Made by a program: the position numbers and the translations under genes. Positions 16,377 to 25,317 of a stretch of DNA of 64,000 nt are shown in pieces. The notes below the pieces were generated by a model that searched no databases, was not told where the DNA came from, and was given only the letters and a program-made list of their open reading frames with translations. Within the stretch, counting starts at the first letter, position 1. Each line of letters begins with the position of its first letter. The stretch is from Sulfitobacter noctilucae (GTDB lineage: Bacteria; Pseudomonadota; Alphaproteobacteria; Rhodobacterales; Rhodobacteraceae): assembly GCF_000622365.1 (NCBI RefSeq), contig NZ_JASC01000014.1, forward strand, positions 496,001 to 560,000, in the 5' to 3' direction.

Positions 16377-18007
16377 GCGATACACTTCTGGACATTCGCA
16401 ACCTGCGCATCGCCCTGAATGGCGAGAACGACAAACAGGTGGTTAAAGGCCTGAACCTGTCGATTGAGCCGGGCCAGACCATGTGTCTGGTGGGCGAAAG
16501 CGGGTCGGGCAAATCGCTGAGCGCTTTGGCGACGATGGGCCTGTTGCCGCCCGTGCTTACGCCGCTGTCGGGATCGTCGATCAAATTGAAGGGGGAGGAA
16601 CTGCTCACAGCAAGTCCTAACCGTTTGCGCGAGTTGCGCGCCACATCCATGTCGATGATCTTTCAGGAGCCGATGACGGCCCTTAATCCTGTGGCCCGCG
16701 TGGGGCAACAGATCGAGGAAGTGCTCGAGTTCCATTCGGACCTGTCTGCATCTGACCGGCGCAAGCGCGTGATCGAGATGATGGAGCAGGTGCATCTGCC
16801 CGACGTCGATAAGATGTACCGCAGCTTTCCGCACCAGCTATCGGGCGGACAGCGCCAGCGCATCATGATCGCAATGGCGCTGGTCATGCGGCCGCAACTG
16901 CTGATCGCGGACGAGCCGACCACGGCGCTGGACGTGACCACACAGGCGCAGATCCTAAGCCTCATTCGCGAGCTGCGCGAAGAGCAGGGGGCGGCGGTGC
17001 TCTTTATCACGCACGACATGGGGGTCGTGTCAGAGATCGCCGATGATGTGACGGTACTAAAGCTGGGTGAGGTGATGGAGAGCCAACCGGTGGAGACCCT
17101 GCTGCGCCGGCCCCAGACCGATTATACACGCGACCTGTTGCAATCGGTGCCAAGCCAGGTGCCGCGCATGGCGCGTGATGGTGTGTCGACCGATGTGGTG
17201 CTGGCCACGGATGATCTGTGCAAGACCTATGGCGGCGGCGGCTTGTTCAGCAAGTCCCGCGAGGTGAAGGCCGCACGGGATGTAAGCATCAAGCTGATGA
17301 AGGGCCGCACACTTGGCATCGTGGGCGAAAGCGGGTCGGGCAAGTCGACCGTCGCCCGCTGCATCATGCGGCTGATTGATCCCACCTCAGGCGCGATCAT
17401 GGTCGGCGGCAAGGACATCGCCACGATGAGTCAGAAGGAACTGAAGCCCCAGCGCAAGAACATCCAGATCGTGTTTCAGGATCCCATGCGTTCGCTGAAC
17501 CCGCGCATCGAGGTGGGGCAATCCATCATCGAGGGACCACTGAACTTTGGTGTGCCCCGATCGCAGGCGATGGACCGCGCGCGCGAATTACTGGAACTGG
17601 TGGGCCTGCCTGCCAGCGCGGTGGACCGCTTTCCGCATCAATTCTCTGGCGGCCAACGCCAGCGGATTGCTATTGCACGCGCTCTTGCCATGGACCCCGA
17701 TGTGCTGGTCGCGGATGAGGCTGTCTCGGCGCTTGATGTTTCGGTACAGGCACAGGTACTGGACTTGCTCGCAGAGCTTCAGGAACGACTTGGCCTTGGC
17801 ATCCTGTTCATCACCCACGACCTTGGAGTCGCCGCGCAAATCTGCGACGAGGTGCTGGTGATGCAGCATGGGCGTGTCGTAGAATACGGTCCAGCCGGTC
17901 AGGTGCTGGGCGCACCGCAACAAGATTATACCAAGGCGCTGATCTCGGCGGCCCCGGGGCGGCATTGGGACTTCGCCAATTTCCGGCCCTTCGCCGAAGC
18001 CCCCTGA
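16373..18007 (+). CDS. fused dipeptide-type ABC ATPase (DppD-DppF in one chain)
   Basis: 544 residues carrying two complete ATP-binding cassettes. Cassette one: Walker A GESGSGKS near residue 42, signature LSGGQRQRI, Walker B LLIADEPTTALD, switch His in FITHDMG. Cassette two (from about residue 275): GESGSGKST, FSGGQRQRI, VLVADEAVSALD, FITHDLG. Each is followed by the oligopeptide-type C-terminal segment. All motifs are intact, so both sites should hydrolyse ATP. Fusion of DppD and DppF is common in proteobacteria. Energises the two upstream permeases. Confidence 0.92.
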   Translation: MSDTLLDIRNLRIALNGENDKQVVKGLNLSIEPGQTMCLVGESGSGKSLSALATMGLLPPVLTPLSGSSIKLKGEELLTASPNRLRELRATSMSMIFQEPMTALNPVARVGQQIEEVLEFHSDLSASDRRKRVIEMMEQVHLPDVDKMYRSFPHQLSGGQRQRIMIAMALVMRPQLLIADEPTTALDVTTQAQILSLIRELREEQGAAVLFITHDMGVVSEIADDVTVLKLGEVMESQPVETLLRRPQTDYTRDLLQSVPSQVPRMARDGVSTDVVLATDDLCKTYGGGGLFSKSREVKAARDVSIKLMKGRTLGIVGESGSGKSTVARCIMRLIDPTSGAIMVGGKDIATMSQKELKPQRKNIQIVFQDPMRSLNPRIEVGQSIIEGPLNFGVPRSQAMDRARELLELVGLPASAVDRFPHQFSGGQRQRIAIARALAMDPDVLVADEAVSALDVSVQAQVLDLLAELQERLGLGILFITHDLGVAAQICDEVLVMQHGRVVEYGPAGQVLGAPQQDYTKALISAAPGRHWDFANFRPFAEAP

Positions 18008-18031
18008 CATATCATTCAAAGGAGACCCGAC

Positions 18032-19195
18032 ATGGGCATTCTACCGATCATCGACCAAAGTACTGCCGAGCTGACAGAGATATTCAAAGACCTGCACGCG
18101 CATCCTGAAATCGGATTTCAGGAGAAACGTACCTCGGCCATCGTGGCAGACAAGCTGCGCGAATATGGCGTGGACGAAGTGCACGTAGGCATCGGCCAGA
18201 CCGGCGTTGTCGGCATCATCAAGGGCAATCGCGAGGGCAACCGCACCGTGGGGGTGCGCGCGGATATGGACGCGCTGCCGATCTACGAGGAAACCAATCT
18301 CGCGTATGCATCCACCAACCCCGGCGTGATGCATGCCTGTGGCCATGACAGCCACACAACGATGCTGCTGGGGGCGGCGAAACATCTGGCCTCCACCCGT
18401 GATTTCGCAGGCACGGCCGTGATGATTTTTCAGCCTGCCGAAGAAGGCTTGGGCGGTGCACGCGATATGCTCAAGGACGGGCTCTTTGACCGCTTTCCCT
18501 GTGACGAGATTTACGGGATGCACAATTCACCCAATGGCGAGCCGGGCACCGTGGGCATCTGCAAAGGGGCCGCGATGGCAGGGGCATCGTTTTTCGACAT
18601 TACCGTGCAGGGCAAGGGCAGCCACGCCGCGATGCCGCACCAGTCCAAAGACCCTTTGGTGATTGCGTCCGCGCTGGTGGGGAGCCTGCAAACCATTCTT
18701 TCGCGTAACCTGCCGCCCTTGGACACCTGCGTTCTGTCAGTGACGCAGCTTCATGCCGGAGCAGCCTATAATGTGGTGCCGGACACGGCGACGCTGGCCG
18801 GCACGATCCGTTATTTCAAGGACGAGGTCTGCCAGATGGCCGAGACCCGGATGCGCGAGCTTTGCGCCGGGTTCGCCACTGCTTACGGTGTGCAGATCAA
18901 CATTGACATCCGCAATGTCTTTGATGTTCTGATGAACGACGCCGACCTGTCGGATGCCTATATGGAAGCCGCCGCCGACGTTGTCGGCAAGGAGAACATT
19001 TCCGGCAAAGATCAACCGGCAACGGGCTCCGAAGACTTTGCCGACATGCTGAAGGTCATTCCAGGTGCCTATTGCCGCATCGGCCACTCCGGCACGACGG
19101 GCCTGCACAACCCCAGCTTCTTTCTCGACCCCGATGTGCTACCGGTGGGCGCGTCTATCATGGCGCGGATCGTTGAACGCCGTTTAACCGCATAA
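18032..19195 (+). CDS. M20D amidohydrolase (hippurate-hydrolase type)
   Basis: 387-residue cytoplasmic metalloenzyme of the IAA-amino-acid/hippurate hydrolase group, which removes acyl or aroyl groups from amino acids. Visible motifs: DLHAHPEIGFQEKRTS, VRADMDALPI, the HACGHDSHTTMLLGAAKHL metal motif, QPAEEGLGGARDML and GSHAAMPH. AAAGGAGA lies eight bases before the start, 24 bases after the ATPase stop. Its position in the peptide-importer operon suggests it deacylates the imported compound. Confidence 0.9.
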   Translation: MGILPIIDQSTAELTEIFKDLHAHPEIGFQEKRTSAIVADKLREYGVDEVHVGIGQTGVVGIIKGNREGNRTVGVRADMDALPIYEETNLAYASTNPGVMHACGHDSHTTMLLGAAKHLASTRDFAGTAVMIFQPAEEGLGGARDMLKDGLFDRFPCDEIYGMHNSPNGEPGTVGICKGAAMAGASFFDITVQGKGSHAAMPHQSKDPLVIASALVGSLQTILSRNLPPLDTCVLSVTQLHAGAAYNVVPDTATLAGTIRYFKDEVCQMAETRMRELCAGFATAYGVQINIDIRNVFDVLMNDADLSDAYMEAAADVVGKENISGKDQPATGSEDFADMLKVIPGAYCRIGHSGTTGLHNPSFFLDPDVLPVGASIMARIVERRLTA

Positions 19196-19207
19196 GGAAA
19201 TAGACCC

Positions 19208-20341
19208 ATGAACCCGCTGCACCTTCCTTTTGATGATGATGAAATGCTGGCAGGGCTGCGCCCTTGGATCGAATGCGAAAGCCCGACCCATGACGCCGCC
19301 GCCGTGGACCGGATGATGGACCTCGCGGCCTATGACCTGTCGCAGATCGGTATGGTCGAGCGGATACCCGGGCGCATGGGGTTCGGTGGCTGTGTGCGCG
19401 TCAAGATCCCGCATCCGGATCATGGCAAGGTTCCGGGCATCCTGATCGCGGGGCATATGGACACCGTGCATCCCATCGGCACGATTGACGTGCTGCCGTT
19501 CAAACGCGAGGGCGACATTTGCTATGGGCCCGGCATCATGGACATGAAGGGGGGCAATTATCTGAGTGTCGAGGCGATCCGCCAGTTGATCCGTGCAGGT
19601 CTGCAAACGCCACTGCCGGTGACGGTGCTGTTCACACCTGATGAGGAGGTCGGCACCCCCTCGACCCGCGAGCTGATCGAGGCGGAGGCGGCCAAGAATG
19701 CCTACGTTCTGGTGCCCGAACCTGGACATGAAGATGGCGGCGTGACCATCGGACGTTACGCGATTGCGCGGTTCAACCTGCGCACGGTGGGTCAGCCCAG
19801 CCATGCAGGCGCACGGCTGTCCGACGGCAAATCCGCCATCGCTGCGATGGCCCGCAAGATCATCGAGATCGAGGATATGACAGGCCCCGACTGCACCTTC
19901 AGCGTCGGGGTGATCCACGCGGGGCAATGGGTGAATTGTGTGTCGTCCTTTTGCGATGCCGAGGCGTTGAGCATGGCCAAGAAACAAGAAGACCTTGACG
20001 ATGGCATTGACCGGATGATGGCGCTGCAAGGCGAGGCTGGGGGTGTAGCGTTTGAGGTCAAACGCGGTGTGACGCGCCCTGTCTGGCAACCCGATCAGCC
20101 CGGTACGATGAAGATATTCGAGATCGCCAAAGGACTGGCAAAGGAAATCGGATTCGAGATGAAGGGCCGCAGCCAAGGCGGCGGATCGGACGGCAATTTC
20201 ACCGGCGCGATGGGTATCCCCACACTCGATTCGCTGGGCGTGCGGGGGCAGGGGCTTCATACGCTTAAGGAGTATATCCAGGTGGACAGCCTGTCAGAGC
20301 GGGGGCGCCTTATGGCTGGACTGCTGATGAACCTGACCTGA
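19208..20341 (+). CDS. M20-family peptidase (carboxypeptidase G2-like)
   Basis: 377 residues without a signal peptide. Metal motifs are AGHMDTVHPIG, GPGIMDMKGG, TPDEEVGTPSTRELIE and the C-terminal region with QGLHTLKEYI. The closest described group is glutamate carboxypeptidase (CPG2), which removes C-terminal glutamate or similar residues; that reaction is not proven here. It starts 12 bases after the preceding M20 gene, ends the operon and converges with matR (8-base gap). Confidence 0.88.
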   Translation: MNPLHLPFDDDEMLAGLRPWIECESPTHDAAAVDRMMDLAAYDLSQIGMVERIPGRMGFGGCVRVKIPHPDHGKVPGILIAGHMDTVHPIGTIDVLPFKREGDICYGPGIMDMKGGNYLSVEAIRQLIRAGLQTPLPVTVLFTPDEEVGTPSTRELIEAEAAKNAYVLVPEPGHEDGGVTIGRYAIARFNLRTVGQPSHAGARLSDGKSAIAAMARKIIEIEDMTGPDCTFSVGVIHAGQWVNCVSSFCDAEALSMAKKQEDLDDGIDRMMALQGEAGGVAFEVKRGVTRPVWQPDQPGTMKIFEIAKGLAKEIGFEMKGRSQGGGSDGNFTGAMGIPTLDSLGVRGQGLHTLKEYIQVDSLSERGRLMAGLLMNLT

Positions 20342-20349
20342 TCGGCGCT

Positions 20350-21006
20350 TTATTCAGCGGCATTGCGCACGGCGGCCATCAGGTCCTGAAACTTGCCGCC
20401 CTGTTGCGCCACATGGGTCCGCAATGCTTCGGCGGCGGCAAGCGGCTCACCAGCGACAAGAGCGGCAACAATTGCCTCGTGTTCGGCCATGGATTGCTTC
20501 ATCCGTCCCCGTAGCCGCAATTGCTGCCGACGAAAGGGCTTGAGGCGGTCATGTAAACGCGCGGCTTCCTGTTCCAGAAAACGGTTGCCGGAGTGGCGGT
20601 AGATAATGCGGTGAAACCCTTCGTTTTCAGTGTAGTAGCGATCAACATCGCCAGCATCTATCGCCGCCTGGCATTCAACATTGGCAACGTGCAAATCATC
20701 TAATGCAGCATCGGAAATTCGCGCGGCGGCCAACCTGCCGCAAGAGGCTTCCAGCTCCGCCATCAGCTCGAACATCTCCAACAAATCAGCCGCGCCGGGC
20801 TGGCGCACGAAGGCGCCACGGCGGGGAATAAGCTCTATTAACCCGGTCAGCGCCAGGCGTTGCAATGCTTCACGCAGCGGTGTGCGGGATACGCCAAAAT
20901 GCGCTGCCAAACGCACTTCGTCCAGACGGTCGCCGTCGGCAAAGCTGCCATTAAAGATAAGCTCTTCCAGCTTGGCCGAGATATTATCTGCGCGTCTTTG
21001 TACCAT
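20350..21006 (-). CDS. matR: GntR-family regulator of malonate genes
   Basis: 218 residues: N-terminal winged helix (about 8-72, with DEVRLAAHFGVSRTPLREALQRLALTGLIELIPRRGAFV) and C-terminal FCD all-helical ligand domain (about 80-210). It diverges from the malonate TRAP and enzyme genes, the arrangement known for rhizobial MatR, a repressor released by malonate. The name rests on context and on the operator-like site in the shared promoter. There is no sign of degradation. Confidence 0.85.
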   Translation of the reverse strand: MVQRRADNISAKLEELIFNGSFADGDRLDEVRLAAHFGVSRTPLREALQRLALTGLIELIPRRGAFVRQPGAADLLEMFELMAELEASCGRLAAARISDAALDDLHVANVECQAAIDAGDVDRYYTENEGFHRIIYRHSGNRFLEQEAARLHDRLKPFRRQQLRLRGRMKQSMAEHEAIVAALVAGEPLAAAEALRTHVAQQGGKFQDLMAAVRNAAE

Positions 21007-21037
21007 GCGACTAGTTTAGCCGGCGCCCTTCGATATT

Positions 21038-21061
21038 CAAGAATAACATTCTTGTATACAA
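21038..21061. promoter_or_regulatory. candidate MatR operator, two overlapping inverted repeats
   Basis: CAAGAAT-AAC-ATTCTTG (21038-21054) is a perfect inverted repeat and shares its right arm with TTGTATACAA (21052-21061), a perfect 10-base palindrome. FCD-type GntR proteins bind TNGTNNNACNA-like sites, and from memory the rhizobial MatR site contains the same TTGTATACA core. The site is 80 bases before matP and 32 before matR. Confidence 0.65.
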
Positions 21062-21140
21062 AGCCCTTGACCCTAGGAACACTCAGCCCCTAGGTTTAAG
21101 CGATTCCCCGTCAAGCGGGAAAAAGTTCTGGGAGGAAATA

Positions 21141-22127
21141 ATGAATACACTTTTGAAAAGCGCCGTTGCAGCTTTGGCCTTGGTCGCTGCGGGCAGCATT
21201 GCCGGTGCCACCGAGCTGCGTCTGTCGCACCAGTGGTCAAACAACGATATCCGTCACAAGGTCGCGCAGATCGTGGCCGATGGCGTTGCCGAGGCCGATG
21301 TTGATCTTGAGATTAAGATTTTCGGCTCCAAGTCGCTGTTCAAGCCCCGCGAGCAGTACAAGCCGCTGAGCCGGGGACAGCTTGATATGACCGTTCTGCC
21401 GCTGAGCTATGCGGGCGGACAGCAGCCGGCCTTCAACCTCACCCTGATGCCCGGTTTGGTGAAAAACCACGACCACGCGGCCCGTCTAAACGAGTCTCCC
21501 TTCATGGAAGCACTAGAGGCCAAGATGGCCGAAGATGATGTGATGGTGCTGGTACACGGTTATCTGGCTGGCGGTTTCGCGGGCAAAGATAAGTGCATCA
21601 CCAAGCCAGCGGATGTCGAAGGTCTGCAAACCCGTGCTGCGGGCAAGTCATTCGAGCAGATGCTCGCTGGGGCCGGGGCGTCCATCGCATCGATGGCCTC
21701 TTCCGAGATCTACAACGCCATGCAAACCGGCGTTCTGAGTGCGGCCAACACGTCGTCTTCGTCTTTCGTGTCCTACCGGATTTACGAGCAGGTCAGCTGC
21801 TATACGCCAGCAGGCGACGTGGCGCTGTGGTTCATGTATCAGCCGCTGTTGATGAACAAGAGCACCTTTGAAGGTCTGACCGAAGACCAGCAGGCAGCCT
21901 TGCTTGCCGCATCCGAAAAGGCACAGGCCTACTACCTTGAGGAAGCCAAGAAAGAAGACGCGGCTTCGGCCAAAGTGTTCGCGGATGCTGGTGTCGAGAT
22001 CGCAGAGATGTCGCAGGCCGACTTCGAGGCATGGCGTGCCTTGGCGCAGGAAACATCCTATGCCAAGTTCGTCGAAGAAGTGCCGGACGGGCAGGAGCTC
22101 TTGGACATGGCTCTGTCCGTCGAGTGA
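21141..22127 (+). CDS. matP: malonate TRAP solute-binding protein
   Basis: 328-residue DctP-family periplasmic receptor with a signal peptide (LLKSAVAALALVAAGSIAGA). Family features include the REQYKPLSRGQLDMTVLPLSYAGG region and DVEGLQTRAAGKSFEQMLAGAGASIASMASSEIYNAMQTGVL. Linkage to malonyl-CoA synthetase and decarboxylase genes makes malonate the likely substrate, as described for MatPQM in Rhodobacter. GGGAGGA precedes the start by about seven bases. Confidence 0.85.
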   Translation: MNTLLKSAVAALALVAAGSIAGATELRLSHQWSNNDIRHKVAQIVADGVAEADVDLEIKIFGSKSLFKPREQYKPLSRGQLDMTVLPLSYAGGQQPAFNLTLMPGLVKNHDHAARLNESPFMEALEAKMAEDDVMVLVHGYLAGGFAGKDKCITKPADVEGLQTRAAGKSFEQMLAGAGASIASMASSEIYNAMQTGVLSAANTSSSSFVSYRIYEQVSCYTPAGDVALWFMYQPLLMNKSTFEGLTEDQQAALLAASEKAQAYYLEEAKKEDAASAKVFADAGVEIAEMSQADFEAWRALAQETSYAKFVEEVPDGQELLDMALSVE

Positions 22128-22134
22128 TCGAGAC

Positions 22135-22157
22135 CGGGGCGGCCTTGGGCTGCCCCG
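22135..22157 (+). promoter_or_regulatory. intercistronic hairpin after matP
   Basis: CGGGGCGGC (22135-22143) pairs with GCTGCCCCG (22149-22157), nine pairs including one G-U, loop CTTGG. There is no T-run. It begins seven bases after the matP stop, the same placement as at the other binding-protein genes in this window. Confidence 0.6.
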
Positions 22158-22193
22158 ACCCACACATCCAGACACCTTCCATCGGAGAGATTT

Positions 22194-22742
22194 ATGTCAG
22201 GTCAACTGAGCACGGGTGCGCTTGCGCGGACGGGCGATAACCTTTTCCTGCGCGGGGTTGCGGCCCTATCGACACTGGCGGGCTGGTGTTCGGCGGGGAT
22301 GATCGTGGCGGCGGTGGCTATTACCTGCCAGATGATCTTTGTCCGCTTTGTACTGAACGGCTCGACCGTGTGGCAAACCGAAGCGGTGATTTACCTTGTC
22401 ATCGCGGCCACGCTGATCGGACTGCCCTATGTGCAGCGGTTACGTGGCCATGTGAATGTCGATCTGATTCCCCTCGCGCTGGGGGCAAAAGCGCGGTTTT
22501 ATATGTTTCTGCTTACCTCGGCCCTGTCTATCGGGATCATCGCGCTGATGCTGTGGTACGGTTATGAATACTGGCACTTTGCCTGGGATCGCGGCTGGCG
22601 GTCTGATACGATCTGGGGCGTGCGGCTGTGGATCCCCTATCTGTCACTGCCCGTTGGCTTTGCTCTTTTGCTCCTGCAACTGATTGCCGATCTGGTGGCG
22701 GTGCTGCTGGGCTATGACAATCCTTTCGGATTGGAGGACTGA
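22194..22742 (+). CDS. matQ: malonate TRAP small permease
   Basis: 182-residue DctQ-type membrane protein with four hydrophobic segments (about residues 25-50, 60-80, 100-120 and 145-170). TRAP-Q features include TVWQTEAVIYLVIAATLIGLPYVQRLRGHVNVDLIPL. GGAGAGA lies six bases before the start. The large-permease gene follows after three bases. Confidence 0.85.
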   Translation: MSGQLSTGALARTGDNLFLRGVAALSTLAGWCSAGMIVAAVAITCQMIFVRFVLNGSTVWQTEAVIYLVIAATLIGLPYVQRLRGHVNVDLIPLALGAKARFYMFLLTSALSIGIIALMLWYGYEYWHFAWDRGWRSDTIWGVRLWIPYLSLPVGFALLLLQLIADLVAVLLGYDNPFGLED

Positions 22743-22745
22743 GCG

Positions 22746-24062
22746 ATGGATCCTCTCGTACTCGGTGGCCTTGTCGGCCTTGTGACCATCATGGTCTTGT
22801 TCTCTGGCGTGTCGGTGGCAATGGGCCTGCTGATCGTTTCGGCCGGTTTTCTGATCATTTTTGATGGCATGCGCTCGCTGGAATTGATGCCGGAAATCTT
22901 GTTCGGCAAGCTCGATAATTTCGCACTACTGTCGATTCCGATGTTCATCATCATGGGATCGTCGATCGCGTCAACGCGGGCAGGGGCGGACCTGTATGAA
23001 GCGCTGGAACGCTGGCTGACCCGCGTGCCGGGCGGTTTGGTCATATCCAACCTCGGTGCCTGTGCGCTGTTCGCGGCCATGTCTGGCTCCAGCCCGGCGA
23101 CATGTGCGGCCATTGGCAAAATGGGCATCCCCGAAATGCGCAAGCGCGGCTATCCGGATGGTGTCGCAGCAGGCTCTATCGCAGCCGGCGGTACATTGGG
23201 CATCCTCATCCCGCCCTCGGTCACCATGATCGTCTACGGTATCGCCACCGAGACCTCGATCGGGCGGTTGTTCTTGGCGGGGGTGATCCCCGGCTTGCTG
23301 CTGGTAGGATTGTTCATGGCCTGGTCGATGTACGCGACTTGGCGCTCTGGCAACACAGAGCTGTTGTCGTCGGGCAGTTATAGCTGGGCCGAACGGTTTG
23401 AAATCCTGCCGCGTGTCCTGCCCTTCCTCGCGATCATTGTCGGTGTGCTTTACGCCATGTACGGCGGCATCGCGACCCCGTCAGAAACGGCGGCGGTGGG
23501 TGCGCTTTTGTGTCTGGTCATCGCCATGGTGATCTACAAGCTTTGGAACCCGCGTGATCTGTGGGTCGTGCTGCGCGACAGTACCAAAGAAAGCGTGATG
23601 ATCCTGTTCATCATCGCCGCAGCGGGCGTGTTTTCCTATATGCTGTCCTCGCTCTACATCACCCAGTCCATCGCCGAATGGATCGGCACGCTGGATGTGA
23701 ACCGCTGGGTGCTGATGGGCGCGGTGAATGTGTTCCTGATCATCGCGGGATTCTTCTTGCCGCCCGTTGCGGTGATCCTGATGGCGGCACCCATCCTGCT
23801 GCCCATCATTCTGACCGCCGGCTTCGATCCGATCTGGTTTGCCGTGGTGCTGACGATCAATATGGAAATCGGGCTGATCTCTCCGCCTGTGGGATTGAAC
23901 CTCTATGTTATCAACGGCATCGCGCCGGACATATCGCTGCGTACAATCCTGATAGGGTCACTGCCTTTCGTGGGCTGTATGTTGTTGGCCATCGTCCTGC
24001 TGTGCATGTTTCCGGGGTTGGCCACATGGCTGCCTGACGCGGTGATGGGGGCGGCATTATGA
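22746..24062 (+). CDS. matM: malonate TRAP large permease
   Basis: 438-residue DctM-type transport subunit with about 12 hydrophobic segments. Motifs: SIPMFIIMGSSIASTRAG, SGSSPATCAAIGKMGIPEM, AAGGTLGILIPPSVTMIVYGI in the first half and LISPPVGLNLYVINGIAPD in the second. The malonate assignment comes from the operon. Its stop overlaps the decarboxylase start by four bases (ATGA). Confidence 0.88.
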   Translation: MDPLVLGGLVGLVTIMVLFSGVSVAMGLLIVSAGFLIIFDGMRSLELMPEILFGKLDNFALLSIPMFIIMGSSIASTRAGADLYEALERWLTRVPGGLVISNLGACALFAAMSGSSPATCAAIGKMGIPEMRKRGYPDGVAAGSIAAGGTLGILIPPSVTMIVYGIATETSIGRLFLAGVIPGLLLVGLFMAWSMYATWRSGNTELLSSGSYSWAERFEILPRVLPFLAIIVGVLYAMYGGIATPSETAAVGALLCLVIAMVIYKLWNPRDLWVVLRDSTKESVMILFIIAAAGVFSYMLSSLYITQSIAEWIGTLDVNRWVLMGAVNVFLIIAGFFLPPVAVILMAAPILLPIILTAGFDPIWFAVVLTINMEIGLISPPVGLNLYVINGIAPDISLRTILIGSLPFVGCMLLAIVLLCMFPGLATWLPDAVMGAAL

Positions 24063-25306
24063 CCTTGCTGGCCGATCTGCTCTCTACCGTATTCGAGCGG
24101 CGCTATCGCCAACCTGCCAAGGGGACCAAGGATGAACGCCCCGCAGCCGAGTTGGTACAAGCACTGGTGCGGGCGACCAGCGAAACCTCTGGTCTGGCGC
24201 TTGCGGCCGATATTCTGGCTGACTTTGCGACGATGGATGATGACGCCAAACTGGCGTTCTTCCAGGATATCTCGACCGAGTTGAACATTGATCCCGAAGC
24301 GGTGCGCAGTACGCTCGATGATTATGAGCGCACGCCATCCAAGGCCAGCTACCGCGCGTTCATGGCCGCAGCAGAGCCGCGCCGGCAGGAGTTGATCCGT
24401 CGCCTGAACGCGGTACCGGGTGCCACAGGAGCACTGGTGCGGATGCGGGCCGATCTGCTGCGGCTGGGGCGGGGCATTCCCGCGCTTGAGGCGCTTGATC
24501 TGGACTTCCGTCACCTTTTCGCGTCGTGGTTCAACCGGGGTTTTCTGGTGCTGAGGCCGATCAGTTGGGAAAGTCCCGCGCATATTCTGGACAAAATCAT
24601 CGCCTATGAGGCGGTCCATGCGATTGACAGCTGGGACGACCTGCGCCGCCGACTGCAACCCAAAGACCGGCGCTGCTTTGCCTTTTTTCACCCCTCAATG
24701 CCGGATGAACCGCTCATCTTTGTCGAAGTGGCGCTGGTGCAGGGCGTGCCCGGATCCATTCAGGCGCTACTGGCCGAAGATCGGCTGTCAATGCCGGTGG
24801 ATCAGGTCGATACGGCGGTCTTCTATTCAATCTCCAACTGTCAGGCGGGGCTGGCGAGCATTTCCTTTGGCAACTCGCTGATCAAACAGGTAGCAAATGA
24901 TCTGGCCGCCGAATTGCCGGGGCTGAAGACCTTTGTCACCCTCTCGCCCATCCCCGGTCTGACCGGCTGGTTGCGCGACAAGGGGCTTGAGTGGGACACC
25001 ACCGATCCCGACAGCATGCGCAGGTTGGCAGCGCATTATCTGCTGGAAGGAAAGACGTCGAAAGGGGCGCCCTATGATCCGGTTGCACGGTTTCATCTGG
25101 GCAATGGCGCGTTGGTCCACAAGGTTCATTCGGATGCCGATACCTCGGACAAGGGACGCAGCCAATCGGGCGGGACGATGGTCAATTATCTTTACGATCT
25201 CGAGCAGGTTGCGCAAAACCATGAGACATTCGTAACCAAAGGTCAGATTGTAGCCTCTGCCGAGGTCACCACATTAGCCGAGGCTGCACTGCGGTCAAAG
25301 ACATAG
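24059..25306 (+). CDS. matA: malonyl-CoA decarboxylase
   Basis: Converts malonyl-CoA to acetyl-CoA and CO2 in the cytoplasm. 415 residues: helical N-terminal domain (about 1-150) and an acetyltransferase-like catalytic domain. Signature segments of the MCD family are visible: HPSMPDEPLIFVEVALVQGVP, FYSISNCQAGLASISFGNSLIKQV and HYLLEGKTSKGAPYDPVARFHLGNGA, which carry the conserved Ser and His. Coupled to matM by an ATGA overlap; matB follows after 11 bases. Together they turn imported malonate into acetyl-CoA. Confidence 0.93.
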   Translation: MTLLADLLSTVFERRYRQPAKGTKDERPAAELVQALVRATSETSGLALAADILADFATMDDDAKLAFFQDISTELNIDPEAVRSTLDDYERTPSKASYRAFMAAAEPRRQELIRRLNAVPGATGALVRMRADLLRLGRGIPALEALDLDFRHLFASWFNRGFLVLRPISWESPAHILDKIIAYEAVHAIDSWDDLRRRLQPKDRRCFAFFHPSMPDEPLIFVEVALVQGVPGSIQALLAEDRLSMPVDQVDTAVFYSISNCQAGLASISFGNSLIKQVANDLAAELPGLKTFVTLSPIPGLTGWLRDKGLEWDTTDPDSMRRLAAHYLLEGKTSKGAPYDPVARFHLGNGALVHKVHSDADTSDKGRSQSGGTMVNYLYDLEQVAQNHETFVTKGQIVASAEVTTLAEAALRSKT

Positions 25307-25317
25307 AAAGACACCCC

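Noticed and set aside
11200..20341. Microcystin degradation cluster
   Set aside because: Only the MlrC-like member is present; mlrA, mlrB and mlrD are not seen, and M81 peptidases are widespread.
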